Of a DNA stretch of 47,549 nt, positions 32,264 through 41,116 are shown one piece after another. The position numbers were made by a program, and so were the translations under genes. The number at the start of each line of letters is the position of its first letter. Positions within the stretch are counted from its first letter, which is position 1. The stretch lies in contig JAFPWS010000073.1 of the NCBI GenBank assembly GCA_017412705.1, positions 1 to 47,549 of the forward strand, read 5' to 3'. Source of the stretch: Prevotella sp. Its GTDB lineage: Bacteria > Bacteroidota > Bacteroidia > Bacteroidales > Bacteroidaceae. The notes beneath the pieces are model-generated. The model saw only the letters and a list, made by a program, of their open reading frames with translations. It ran no database searches and was not told the origin of the DNA.

Positions 32264-34096
32264 TCACTTCCTGTTGCGTTTGATGATGCTATAGGCTGTG
32301 TAGAGTCCCAGCTCGCCCGCCTTCGACAGGTCGTTGACGGCCTCGGCTTGCTGTTTCAGCGCCATGCGGGCCAATCCGCGATTGTACCACGCCTCAGCAA
32401 GGTTGGGATCCAGCTCTATGGCTCGTCCATAGTCGGCAATGGCCTGCTCATACTCCATGCATTGCACATGGGCATAGGCACGGTCGTAATAGAGATAGGG
32501 GTTGCCAGGGGCGCGTTCCACGGCCTTGGTCAGGTTCTCCAGCAGATGGGCCGTCATCAGAGGCATATCGTCCTTTTCCTGTTCCGCCTGACACATACTA
32601 CGCAGCCAACAGGCCACCGCAGAGGTGGAGTCGTTGTGCAGCCACAGTGTAGGGTCGCTGATGGACGACTTGCCGCAGACAATATACAGTTGCCTGTCGG
32701 CAGGAAGGGTGCGATTAAGTGAGTCAACCTGACGGTCGTAGGCCACGTAGTTCTTGACGACACTCTGCTGACGCTCCGTCGAGAGCACATACATGGGCTG
32801 GTAATCCATGCCTACCCTACGGTTCTGCACACGTCCGCGCCACTCGCTCTGGTACTCCTGTCTCATCTCCTCCTCGTCGGCCACAGCCAACTGGTTGTAC
32901 TTCTCAATATCCTCGTCGCTGCGCTTGCGCATCTGCTTCTTCGACAGGCGTGGCTGATGACCAAAACGCTTGTCTATCTGGGCTTTCAGAATACGGAACT
33001 CGTCTTGCTCGGCCTGCTTCGTCAGCCCCAGCTTACGGTAGCACTGGGCACGCTGGTGCAGACCTGTCCAGAAGTTAGGATACTGTTCTATGACCTTCGA
33101 GTAGTCGCGGATGGCGGCTCTGGGATTTCCCGTATTCTCCAACAGCAAGGCACGGTTGTAGAGCGCCATCAGGTTGTCGGGTTCCAGTTTCAGCACAAAG
33201 TCGAAGTCGGTGATGGCGCGGTTGTCGTCGCCTACCTGGGCGCGCAAAAGTCCGCGGTTGTAATGCCCAAGGAAATTGTTGGGGTCGAAGTCGAGTGCCG
33301 TGTCGTAGTCGGCCATAGCGCCTCGCAGGTTGCTCTGGTTGAAACGTGCCAAGGCACGGTTGATATATAGTCCTGCATTCTTAGGCAGCAGATGGATGGC
33401 TTTGTCCAGCGCCTCCTCGCCCTCCTTCCATTCGCTACGAGCCAAGCTGATGACAGCTCGCTGAGCCCACACATTGCCGTCGTAGGCATCGAGCTCTATA
33501 CTCTTCTCCAAGGCGGCAATGGCCTTTGTCGTGTCTTTCTGCTGCAAGTATGCCTCAGCCTTCATGGCTGGTATGCGGGCGTTCTTACTCCAGCGTACCG
33601 ACATGGTGTCCAGCTCTACCAGCGCGCCCTCGTAGTCTTTCTGCTGTAGGCGGCATAATGCGCGGTTGTGCCACAGGTTGATAGACTCTGGAGCATAGCG
33701 CAGCGCACGGTTGTAGTCGTCAATGGCCTCCGTATAGTTCTTCTGCTGAATACGGCAGAGTCCGCGCAACTCGTAGATGCCCACCACGAAGGGATTCCTG
33801 TCGATGGCCTCCGTACAGTCGCGCTCAGCACCCACGTAGTCGTCCAGATAGTACTTCGCAACGGCTCGGTAGTACCAGGGCTCGTACATATAAGGCTTTG
33901 CGGCGATGACCTGGTTGAAATACTGCATCGAGAGCACATAGTCCTCGTAGTACAGGGCAGCCCGCCCTATCGTCACCAGACGGTCGGTATTAAACTGGGC
34001 AAAGGAAGCAATCAGCGATAAGTGATAGGTGATAAATAGTGACAGAACTCTCTGCCACCATCGTTTACTGATAAACCATTCGCATTTATCAAACAT
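32264..34096 (-). CDS. Secreted tetratricopeptide-repeat protein
   Basis: 610 residues. A hydrophobic N-terminal signal (VLSLFITYHLSLIASFAQ) is followed by ten or more TPR units (for example YYRAVAKYYLDDYVGAERDC, LWHNRALCRLQQKDYEGALV, LGHYNRGLLRAQVGDDNRAI) and a final set near the C-terminus. A central segment (about 385-500) lacks repeats. TPRs mediate protein binding, here in the periplasm or at the outer membrane. The ATG at 34096 is preferred over a TTG at 34102. It lies 7 bp after def in the ruvX-def-TPR operon typical of Bacteroidales. Confidence 0.88.
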   Translation of the reverse strand: MFDKCEWFISKRWWQRVLSLFITYHLSLIASFAQFNTDRLVTIGRAALYYEDYVLSMQYFNQVIAAKPYMYEPWYYRAVAKYYLDDYVGAERDCTEAIDRNPFVVGIYELRGLCRIQQKNYTEAIDDYNRALRYAPESINLWHNRALCRLQQKDYEGALVELDTMSVRWSKNARIPAMKAEAYLQQKDTTKAIAALEKSIELDAYDGNVWAQRAVISLARSEWKEGEEALDKAIHLLPKNAGLYINRALARFNQSNLRGAMADYDTALDFDPNNFLGHYNRGLLRAQVGDDNRAITDFDFVLKLEPDNLMALYNRALLLENTGNPRAAIRDYSKVIEQYPNFWTGLHQRAQCYRKLGLTKQAEQDEFRILKAQIDKRFGHQPRLSKKQMRKRSDEDIEKYNQLAVADEEEMRQEYQSEWRGRVQNRRVGMDYQPMYVLSTERQQSVVKNYVAYDRQVDSLNRTLPADRQLYIVCGKSSISDPTLWLHNDSTSAVACWLRSMCQAEQEKDDMPLMTAHLLENLTKAVERAPGNPYLYYDRAYAHVQCMEYEQAIADYGRAIELDPNLAEAWYNRGLARMALKQQAEAVNDLSKAGELGLYTAYSIIKRNRK

Positions 34097-34103
34097 CACC
34101 AAA

Positions 34104-34664
34104 TCACTTTCTAACCACCTTCGTCTTGTATCCGCAGCGGAAACGACCTTGAAGCAACGATTTCAACTTACTCTTTATCAGCTGCTTACGAAGCGGTGAG
34201 ATTCGATCTACAAACACTTTTCCGTCCAAATGGTCGAACTCGTGCTGCATCACGCGGGCCAGATAGCCCTCTACCCACTCGTCGTGGTGCTGGAACTGCT
34301 CGTCGTCCCACTCCACATGGATACGTGTGGGGCGTACTACCTTCTCGTGAATGGCGGGCAGCGAGAGGCAACCCTCCTCTGAGGAGTCCGTCTTCGACTC
34401 GTCGTACTCCACAATATGCGGATTGATGAACACCTGTCGGAAGCCCTTATACTGGGGCAGGTCGTCGCTGATGACATCCAGGTCGATGATCACCAGGCGG
34501 ATGGCCTTGCCTATCTGCGGAGCCGCCAATCCGATGCCTTCGCTCTCGGCCAGCGTGTCCCACATGTCGCCAATGAGCTCCTTCAGCTGAGGGTAGTCCT
34601 CACCGATGTCCTCAGACACCTTGCGCAACACCGGCTGACCATAAATATATATAGGTAGAATCAT
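34104..34664 (-). CDS. def: Peptide deformylase
   Basis: 186 residues with all three family motifs: GIGLAAPQIG, EGCLSLP (metal Cys) and MQHEFDHLDG (two metal His and the catalytic Glu). It removes the N-formyl group from new proteins. It overlaps nothing and lies between ruvX and the TPR gene. Confidence 0.97.
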   Translation of the reverse strand: MILPIYIYGQPVLRKVSEDIGEDYPQLKELIGDMWDTLAESEGIGLAAPQIGKAIRLVIIDLDVISDDLPQYKGFRQVFINPHIVEYDESKTDSSEEGCLSLPAIHEKVVRPTRIHVEWDDEQFQHHDEWVEGYLARVMQHEFDHLDGKVFVDRISPLRKQLIKSKLKSLLQGRFRCGYKTKVVRK

Positions 34665-34687
34665 TTACTATTTGACAATTTGACAAT

Positions 34688-35104
34688 TTAGATTTTTCGG
34701 CTACGAAGGTAGTCCTCAAGGATAATAGTGGCGCTGATCTCATCGACGAGGGCCTTGTCCTGACGGGCTTTCTTCTTCAGGCCGCCCTCCAACATTGCCC
34801 TGTGAGCCAGCACCGACGTGAAACGTTCGTCGTAGTACTCAATAGGTATCTGGGGCATCTGCTTGCGCCAGCGATTCACGAACTGCTCCACACGCGCCAG
34901 GTTCTCGCTGGGTTGACCGTTGGGCTGTCGCGGTTCGCCAATGACGATGCGCTCCACAGGCTCACGACCTACATAGGTACTCAGATATTCGAACAACTCC
35001 GATGTGGAGACAGTCGCCAACCCGCCAGCTATCAGCTGTAGCGGGTCGGTGACTGCCAGTCCTGTTCGTTTCTTACCGTAATCTATAGATAATACGCGAG
35101 CCAC
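34688..35104 (-). CDS. ruvX: RuvX/YqgF pre-16S rRNA RNase-like protein
   Basis: 138 residues with an RNase H-like fold: LSIDYGKKRTGLAVTD (catalytic Asp), IVIGEPRQPNGQPSE, YYDERFTSVLAHRAM, and the final acid in DEISATIILEDYL. It is thought to finish 16S rRNA 5' processing. The start codon is GTG (35104), 3 bp after the SPOR gene stop; no nearby ATG fits. Confidence 0.93.
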   Translation of the reverse strand: MARVLSIDYGKKRTGLAVTDPLQLIAGGLATVSTSELFEYLSTYVGREPVERIVIGEPRQPNGQPSENLARVEQFVNRWRKQMPQIPIEYYDERFTSVLAHRAMLEGGLKKKARQDKALVDEISATIILEDYLRSRKI

Positions 35105-35107
35105 GGC

Positions 35108-35605
35108 TTACTTCGCATACAGCAGCCATGCACCGGGATACTTCGTCTGCAAGTCGTTGCGGCTTGCAGCAGCCTCGGCCTTTGTCTCGAAAGTCGTTGC
35201 TACCACACGGTACATAGGGGGCTGAACAGCCTGGTTAAGCACCACCTGGGCCTGATAGCCCTGGTTCAGCAGCGTCTGCTGCAATCCCTCGGCATTAGCC
35301 TTCAGAGAGAACGAGCCCACCACAACGCTGAAATTCTTCAGACCATTACCGCTGACGACCGTCACATTCTCCTGACGTACGGCAACATTGTCAGCATTGT
35401 CAACCACACGGGTATTGTTAGCAGCCTTCTCCTCCAGGGGAACTACCACGTTCTGCTCTACGGGCTGCTGCTGGACGGTCTGCTGAGCCTCCTCCTGAGC
35501 CTTTGCCTTCAAATAAGCCTGCTTGTAGGCACTCTCACTTGACTTACAACTTGTTAAAGCCATTGCTGCGCAAACACCTGCGCAAAGTACGATGTACTTC
35601 TTCAT
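35108..35605 (-). CDS. SPOR-domain lipoprotein
   Basis: 165 residues. A lipoprotein signal ends in LTSC (Cys20). A Q/E/V-rich linker (about 25-85) leads to a SPOR domain (about 88-165, FSVVVGSFSLKANAEGLQQT, YRVVATTFETKAEA). SPOR domains bind denuded septal peptidoglycan, so a role at the division site or envelope is likely. It is the first gene of the SPOR-ruvX-def-TPR operon; a TAATTTTG box lies at 35658-35665 on the minus strand. Confidence 0.9.
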   Translation of the reverse strand: MKKYIVLCAGVCAAMALTSCKSSESAYKQAYLKAKAQEEAQQTVQQQPVEQNVVVPLEEKAANNTRVVDNADNVAVRQENVTVVSGNGLKNFSVVVGSFSLKANAEGLQQTLLNQGYQAQVVLNQAVQPPMYRVVATTFETKAEAAASRNDLQTKYPGAWLLYAK

Positions 35606-35705
35606 AATTTTACTTCTTTTCTTATTTTAAAATTAGACTTTATTCCGTTTATGCCCGCAAAATTACAAAATATCGGGCAAACTTGGAGAAAAATACTGCG
35701 TAAAG

Positions 35706-35737
35706 TTTGTTAATTTGGAAAACTTTCCGTATATTTG
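35706..35737 (+). promoter_or_regulatory. Promoter of the YtxH/holin-X operon
   Basis: TTTG (35706-35709), a 20-bp gap, TATATTTG (35730-35737). The leader to the ATG at 35779 is about 35 nt. Confidence 0.7.
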
Positions 35738-35778
35738 CCCGCAGAAAACCGTTTAACACTATAAAAATTGATACGATT

Positions 35779-35997
35779 ATGAGAAGTTTAGGTTATTTAG
35801 GCGCATTCTTCGGCGGAGCACTTGCCGGGGCAGTAATGGGTCTTTTGCTGGCACCTGAGAAAGGTGAGGACACCCGTACAAAGATTACGGATGCGGTAGA
35901 CGACTTCATGAAGAAGCATAACATCAAACTCAGCCGCAAGGAAGTCAGCGACCTCGTTGACGACATTGCCGAGGCTGCACCCGAAGTAGAAGCCTGA
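35779..35997 (+). CDS. YtxH-domain small membrane protein
   Basis: 72 residues. An N-terminal membrane helix with the glycine-rich GAFFGGALAGAVMGLLLAPEKG (the YtxH signature APxxG) is followed by a helical, charged tail. The ATG at 35779 is chosen because the promoter lies within the longer frame. Members are stress-induced inner-membrane proteins of unknown mechanism. First of three co-directional small genes. Confidence 0.88.
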   Translation: MRSLGYLGAFFGGALAGAVMGLLLAPEKGEDTRTKITDAVDDFMKKHNIKLSRKEVSDLVDDIAEAAPEVEA

Positions 35998-36033
35998 TTG
36001 GATTTTGGCTGTTAGCTTTTAGCTGTTAGCAGG

Positions 36034-36384
36034 ATGCTCAGTAGCGACAAGAACGTAGAGACCATTGCCCAGCTTGCGGAGGTTGTCAAGCACTACCTCG
36101 GACTCCAGAAGGAGTATCTGAAGGTAGATATCATTGACAAGGTAGTCCGCTTGCTGATGGCATTGGCTATGCTCGTAATTCTGGTACTTATTATCATCGC
36201 CGTGGTGATATGTTGCTCTTTCGCGATAGCTTTCTGGCTGTCGCCCTATCTGGGTGGCCACACACCAGCGTTCTTCATTGTCGCTATCGTCCACTTCATC
36301 ATCCTAATCCTGTTCTTCGTCTACCGCAAGCGACTCATCGAGCGTCCCCTGGTCCGCTTTCTGACCAGCCTGTTCATGAACTAA
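36034..36384 (+). CDS. Holin-X/phage-holin-superfamily-like membrane protein
   Basis: 116 residues with two strong membrane helices (about 38-68 and 78-98) after a soluble helix (AQLAEVVKHYLGLQKEYLKV). This matches the putative Actinobacterial Holin-X family (PF07332-like), which in Bacteroidetes regularly follows a ytxH gene. It is not likely to be a phage holin here, given the chromosomal operon. Confidence 0.8.
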   Translation: MLSSDKNVETIAQLAEVVKHYLGLQKEYLKVDIIDKVVRLLMALAMLVILVLIIIAVVICCSFAIAFWLSPYLGGHTPAFFIVAIVHFIILILFFVYRKRLIERPLVRFLTSLFMN

Positions 36385-36420
36385 CCCGTCTCTCCTCCAC
36401 TTATCACTTATCACTTTTTT

Positions 36421-36690
36421 ATGATGCTTCCCACCCGAACTCCAGAAAAGAGCTACCATTCGCTCGAAGAGCTCCATCAGCGCAAGGAAGAGCTTGCCGC
36501 CCAGATCCGACAGGACAACGACCGTTTCGGCACGCTATGGAAGAGTGTTTTCTCGGCTACCAAGGATGGAACCAAAGGTGAGATGATAGCTAACATCGTT
36601 TCCCATAGCGTCACCGCTATTGACGCCTTCCTCCTGGTGCGCAAGCTCATGAAAAACTACGGCTTCCTCTTTGGCCGCAAACGCAAGTAA
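36421..36690 (+). CDS. Hypothetical third gene of the YtxH operon (89 aa)
   Basis: A soluble, basic, helical protein: a coiled-coil-like stretch (SLEELHQRKEELAAQIRQDN), then TKGEMIANIVSHSVTAIDAF and a basic end FGRKRK. No known domain. It probably belongs with the two membrane proteins upstream (36-bp gap of ATCACTT-type spacer DNA). Confidence 0.7.
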   Translation: MMLPTRTPEKSYHSLEELHQRKEELAAQIRQDNDRFGTLWKSVFSATKDGTKGEMIANIVSHSVTAIDAFLLVRKLMKNYGFLFGRKRK

Positions 36691-36734
36691 ACAGGCTGAC
36701 GGGCTATGGCAATTCCCATATCCCATTTATCTTT

Positions 36735-37499
36735 TTACTCACCGACTTTAATAACCTGGCCGTCGTAGGCCAGCTGGATGTCGGGAGGTAGCTGGGCGTT
36801 AACCTCGGCATGGCGTCCGATGTCGTGGCTGGAGTGGATGAGCCACGTCTGGCGGGCTCCTACCCTACGGGCAAAGCTGACGGCTTCCTCGACGGTCTGG
36901 TGCGAGTGATGAGGTTTGTCGCGCAGGGCGTTGACAACGAGCACCTCGGTGCCTTGAAGATAGGGAAGCTCGGCGTCAACCATAGTCTTCATGTCTGTGA
37001 TATAGGTCAGCTTTCCAAAGCGGTAGCCAAGGATGGGCAGGTCGTGGTGCATCACCTCGAAGGGCATGACGGGAATGTCGCCAATGGTAAAGGCCTCGTG
37101 GCGGTGTATCTCGTGCAGCTGGATAGCGGGAACGCCTGGATAGCGATGCTCCGCAAAGCAATAGGGCAACATTTGGAGCATTCCCTCGCGAGCCAGTGGG
37201 TCGGCATAGACGTTGATCTCGCCAAACTGACAGTAGGGCCGTATATCGTCCATGCCTCCCATGTGGTCATAGTGGGCATGGGTGATGAGTATACCGTCAA
37301 TCTTGCGGAAGGGTTGCGGAAGGATCTGCTGCCGGAAGTCAGGACCACAGTCGATGAGCAGGCGCGTGGTATCAGTCTCGACGAGTGCCGAGCAGCGCAG
37401 GCGCTTGTCGTGTGGATCGGGGCTGGTGCAGGTATGACACCGGCAACCTATGGTTGGTACGCCGCACGAGGTTCCTGTTCCGAGAAATGTCAGCTTCAT
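36735..37499 (-). CDS. MBL-fold metallo-hydrolase (PhnP-like)
   Basis: 254 residues. It starts MKLTFLGTGTSCGVP with a Cys pair GCRCHTC as in PhnP-type proteins. The metal-binding HxHxDH is in ITHAHYDHMGG, further ligands in VMHHDLP and ITDMKT, and a late His in LIHSSHD. PhnP-like members hydrolyse cyclic phosphodiesters; the substrate here is unknown. It lies 46 bp after murB on the same strand. Confidence 0.9.
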   Translation of the reverse strand: MKLTFLGTGTSCGVPTIGCRCHTCTSPDPHDKRLRCSALVETDTTRLLIDCGPDFRQQILPQPFRKIDGILITHAHYDHMGGMDDIRPYCQFGEINVYADPLAREGMLQMLPYCFAEHRYPGVPAIQLHEIHRHEAFTIGDIPVMPFEVMHHDLPILGYRFGKLTYITDMKTMVDAELPYLQGTEVLVVNALRDKPHHSHQTVEEAVSFARRVGARQTWLIHSSHDIGRHAEVNAQLPPDIQLAYDGQVIKVGE

Positions 37500-37545
37500 A
37501 TAGGTATAAATGATTAATGAAGTGTTAAGTGATGAGCCCAAACGG

Positions 37546-38547
37546 TCAAATGATATTGACTTCGGGATAAATGTCGATGCCAAACCTTTGGCGCACATCG
37601 TGCTGGACGGCCCGACAGAGTCGGACGACATCCTGTCCTGTCGCTCCTCCCCGGTTGACGAGGACGAGGGCCTGACGGTCGTGAACCCCTGCAGGCCCCA
37701 TGGAGCGCCCCTTCCACCCACATTGGTCTATCAACCACCCTGCGGGAATCTTCTCGTGGTCGGCATCGACCGTATAGTGTGGCATGTCGTGATACGTGGC
37801 GGCAAGCTGCAGATACAGCTGACGGGGAACAACAGGATTCATGAAGAAGCTGCCGGCATTACCCAGCTCGTTAGGGTCGGGCAACTTGGCACGGCGAATG
37901 TCGATGATGATTTGTCGCAACTGCCGTGCAGTGGGATTACTGATGCCCTGACGCTCCAGCTCGGTGCGTATGTTGCCATAGTCCAAACGCGGACGAAATT
38001 CTGTAGAGAACTCATAGACGACACTGGTAATGAGAAACCGGCCTGCCCACTCGCCCTTGAAGCGACTCTGACGGTAGCCGTACTGGCATTCGGCTGGGGT
38101 GATGACCCGCAGCTCTCCGGTAGCTATCTCGACAGCCTGCACCTCGACGATGAAATCCTTGACCTCAGCGCCATAGGCACCGATGTTCTGGACGGCAGAG
38201 GCACCGACGTCGCCTGGGATGAGCGACAAGTTCTCGGCGCCATAGAGTCCTACGGCCAGGCTGGCTTCCACCACGTCATCCCATGCCTCGCCACTACCGC
38301 ACGTCATGCGACAGCCCTTGACGGTGCGCCCCTTGATGGCCGAGTGTATGACGATGCCCTGATAGTCGCACGTTAGCAGCAGATTGCTGCCTCCGCCAAT
38401 GATGATATAGGGCGAAGACGACTGTCGGAGGATTTCAGCCACCTGCTGCGCCTCCCGGACGGATTCATACTCCAGGAAACGGCCGCAACGGGCATCAATG
38501 CCGAAGGTATTGTGTCTTAGCAGGCTATAATCGCGAATATCCTTCAT
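37546..38547 (-). CDS. murB: UDP-N-acetylenolpyruvoylglucosamine reductase
   Basis: 333 residues. FAD-binding signature IIIGGGSNLLL, SLIPGDVGASAVQNIGAYG, and the type I catalytic motif GNAGSFFMNP (Ser), with a C-terminal Glu in DIYPEVNII. It reduces UDP-GlcNAc-enolpyruvate to UDP-MurNAc for peptidoglycan. Length and the extra C-terminal part correspond to E. coli-type MurB. Confidence 0.96.
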   Translation of the reverse strand: MKDIRDYSLLRHNTFGIDARCGRFLEYESVREAQQVAEILRQSSSPYIIIGGGSNLLLTCDYQGIVIHSAIKGRTVKGCRMTCGSGEAWDDVVEASLAVGLYGAENLSLIPGDVGASAVQNIGAYGAEVKDFIVEVQAVEIATGELRVITPAECQYGYRQSRFKGEWAGRFLITSVVYEFSTEFRPRLDYGNIRTELERQGISNPTARQLRQIIIDIRRAKLPDPNELGNAGSFFMNPVVPRQLYLQLAATYHDMPHYTVDADHEKIPAGWLIDQCGWKGRSMGPAGVHDRQALVLVNRGGATGQDVVRLCRAVQHDVRQRFGIDIYPEVNII

Positions 38548-38570
38548 CTGTCAAAATTACGTATCACTTG

Positions 38571-39410
38571 TCAGGTTGTGAGCTTGATGAGTTTCCAGTG
38601 GTCTTCCTTGCGCACGAAGGTCATCTCCAGCTCCATGCCGTTGGCAATGCCTCGCAGCACGAACAGCATCTTGCCTACGTCCTTGCGGGCCTTCCCGTAG
38701 ACGATGTTATAAATCATCTTTTCAGGCAGTTCGGGGGCGAAGGCCTCCCACGTGTCAGGCGATATCTCTCCCTCCATGCGGGCAAAGTCGTCGTCGGGGT
38801 CGGGACCCTCGAAGTGGATGGACTCGCCCAGGCTCTCTGTCTGGAACTCAGCGTCGGTGACGAAACGATGGTAGAACTCCAGGAACGAGGCGTTGGGGGA
38901 GCTCTTGATGGGAATGGTCTCGATGGATGTCAGCATCCACACGCCGCGCAGACGGTCGAAGACATGCTGTATAACGGCTCCGGTGTTGAAATATATCATC
39001 TCCACCACCGCATGGCTGACGCTGGTGTCCTTCACCACCTCCATGTGGCGCTCGCTGTCGAAGAGCAGGGTGTAGTACTGCTGTCGCATGAAGTAGCGCT
39101 CCGTCTTCCAATGTGCGGCCTCTATGGTCTCTACCTTGTCGCCATTGATCTTCTTCAGCGGGAACAGGATGCGCTCGCGCTGTAGCTTCTTGTTGGCGGC
39201 AAAGTTGAAGATGAAGTCGTCGAACAGCTCATCGATGGCCTTGGGAACGGGAAGGTTTGAGAGGGGGTCTTCAATGGAGTCGGTAGTGGCACTGTCGGCG
39301 CTGACCACGGTGGTGTCAACGGGGATTTCCTCCGTCGTGCCTCCTGTCTTGCGGCCTCCACAGGCCATCAACAACAGGGCGCAAAAAATTGCTACCCAGA
39401 ACCGTCTCAT
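38571..39410 (-). CDS. DUF4348-like lipoprotein
   Basis: 279 residues. A lipoprotein signal ends in LLMAC (Cys17). An acidic, Thr/Ser-rich linker precedes a domain with AIDELFDDFIFNFAANKKLQ and RILFPL, which I recall from the uncharacterised DUF4348 family of Bacteroidales. The ATG at 39410 starts the signal, with a perfect promoter upstream. It precedes murB (23 bp), so the lipoprotein, murB and the MBL gene may be one transcript. Confidence 0.82.
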   Translation of the reverse strand: MRRFWVAIFCALLLMACGGRKTGGTTEEIPVDTTVVSADSATTDSIEDPLSNLPVPKAIDELFDDFIFNFAANKKLQRERILFPLKKINGDKVETIEAAHWKTERYFMRQQYYTLLFDSERHMEVVKDTSVSHAVVEMIYFNTGAVIQHVFDRLRGVWMLTSIETIPIKSSPNASFLEFYHRFVTDAEFQTESLGESIHFEGPDPDDDFARMEGEISPDTWEAFAPELPEKMIYNIVYGKARKDVGKMLFVLRGIANGMELEMTFVRKEDHWKLIKLTT

Positions 39411-39435
39411 TTGATGCTGTTCTCTCAAAAAACGG

Positions 39436-39467
39436 TACAAAGGTAGCAATTTTTTATTTCCCGTGCA
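39436..39467 (-). promoter_or_regulatory. Promoter of the lipoprotein-murB-MBL genes
   Basis: Minus-strand TTTG (plus CAAA 39464-39467), a 20-bp gap, TACCTTTG (plus CAAAGGTA 39436-39443). Confidence 0.75.
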
Positions 39468-39497
39468 AATTTACGACACAAAAATCTTCAATATCTA

Positions 39498-41051
39498 TCA
39501 GAAGCTGTACGACAAGGTGCAGAGCAGCTGGTGGCGATTGTCCTTGACGCCTACGGAACGGCACTCGTTAGTGAGCGTCTTCGTCTGTCCTTCAGCATCT
39601 ATATAGCTGGCCGAGAGGCCGTTCTGGTAGGGATAGAAATCGCCGTCGCGCATAGAGTACTGATAGGCCAGGTCAAGACGGAACTGGTCGAAGCTGAAGC
39701 CTACGCCTGCCGTCAGGCGGTGGGTATCCTTCCAGTTCGTGTAGTCGGTAGTCGAGGCCATGTAGGTCGAAGGCGAGTCCAGCGTCTGGTCGCGTACTCC
39801 CGTGGTCTTATACATGGGCGAGACGTAGTTATAGCCTACCCTTACGGACACCGTCGGGTCAATCTTGTACTCTGCACCCAGCTTCAGCGTCGACACGCCA
39901 CGCAGGGTGTTCTCCGTATGGCGCTTCAGCACACGGTCGCTGGAGCTGTTCTCGTAGTAGTAGCCATCCCAGTCGTAGCCGGAGCCGTCGATGGTACGCA
40001 TGTCGATGGTCGAATAGTCAGCATACTCGTAGCTGGCTCCCAGCGCCAGATAGTTGCCTACGGTATGTCCTAAGGAGAGGCCGAACTTCCATGGGGTATT
40101 CAAACGGAAGTCAGCATCCGAGCGTACCTCCTTCTGCATGCCGTACTGGTCATGGATGGACGACGTGTTCCTGGTGGTCAGCTTATAGAAGGTGGGTGAG
40201 GCCACGCTGACACCAAAACGGAAGGGGGACTCCTCCACGGGGCGCACAATGATACCAGCCTTGATGTCAAAGCCATAGCCCGTGATGCGATGATCGTCCT
40301 TCATGCCCACAAAGTTGATGCCATCCAAGACTGGGGCCAGATTCTCGCTGTACTCCGTATAGCTATTGTAGTGCACGTCCTTGATGCCGACGGTCAGACC
40401 CAGATAGACACGGTTCTTGACATTGCCGGAAAGGTTCAGGTCGTACTCGCCTATGTAGCCCGTCTGGGCACGGTCGAACTGATAGTCCTTGGAGTCGATG
40501 GTATACATTACGCCGTCCTCGACAATCATCTTGTCGTAGAGGTTGTCCACCTGGCTCTCGCCATAGTAGGTGTCCAGATCGCCACGAATGCCCTTGATAC
40601 AGGTCTGACGGTTCTGCGACGACCCATTGACAGCCTGTGCCGCGGCCGAGAGCACGTGGTTGAAGTTACGGTTCTTGTGGAAGTTGAAGCCGAAGTTCAG
40701 GTAGCTGTGCATGCCCGAACGGGTGGAGAACACCACGCCAATCTGATCGAACGAAGCATTGGTCTTTGAACCGTCCTGGAACGACTTGCCATTACTCTGC
40801 GACACCAGTCCGAACGAGCCAGACACCTGAGTGTGACGGAAGAGTCCCATGCCTGCAGGATTGGTACCGATGGTCGAGATGTCGGCACCCAGCGACTCCA
40901 TAGCGCCACCCATACCCACGTAGCGGGCTGTTCCGTTCAAGTCTTCTGTAGCCAGCTGTGCGCCGATATAGGTATCGAGTGTGATGCGCTGAGCCTGAAG
41001 CTGCATAGCTGTCATAGCAATGGCAGCAAACAAATATATCCTCTTCTTCAT
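39498..41051 (-). CDS. FadL/OmpP1-like outer-membrane beta-barrel protein
   Basis: 517 residues. A signal peptide (MKKRIYLFAAIAMTAMQLQA) is followed by GTARYVGMGGAMESLGADIS and TIGTNPAGMGLF, the conserved N-terminal part of FadL/PorV-like proteins, then repeated barrel strands and a terminal aromatic (LLCTLSYSF). It likely lets hydrophobic substrates pass or has a structural role. It lies 65 bp after the Gly/Tyr-rich protein gene and probably shares its transcript. Confidence 0.88.
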   Translation of the reverse strand: MKKRIYLFAAIAMTAMQLQAQRITLDTYIGAQLATEDLNGTARYVGMGGAMESLGADISTIGTNPAGMGLFRHTQVSGSFGLVSQSNGKSFQDGSKTNASFDQIGVVFSTRSGMHSYLNFGFNFHKNRNFNHVLSAAAQAVNGSSQNRQTCIKGIRGDLDTYYGESQVDNLYDKMIVEDGVMYTIDSKDYQFDRAQTGYIGEYDLNLSGNVKNRVYLGLTVGIKDVHYNSYTEYSENLAPVLDGINFVGMKDDHRITGYGFDIKAGIIVRPVEESPFRFGVSVASPTFYKLTTRNTSSIHDQYGMQKEVRSDADFRLNTPWKFGLSLGHTVGNYLALGASYEYADYSTIDMRTIDGSGYDWDGYYYENSSSDRVLKRHTENTLRGVSTLKLGAEYKIDPTVSVRVGYNYVSPMYKTTGVRDQTLDSPSTYMASTTDYTNWKDTHRLTAGVGFSFDQFRLDLAYQYSMRDGDFYPYQNGLSASYIDAEGQTKTLTNECRSVGVKDNRHQLLCTLSYSF

Positions 41052-41116
41052 GTTGCTAAAAATCTTTATTGGTTCAATATTCTATTCCTGTTTACACCTG
41101 ATAGGGATGCTGCCCC

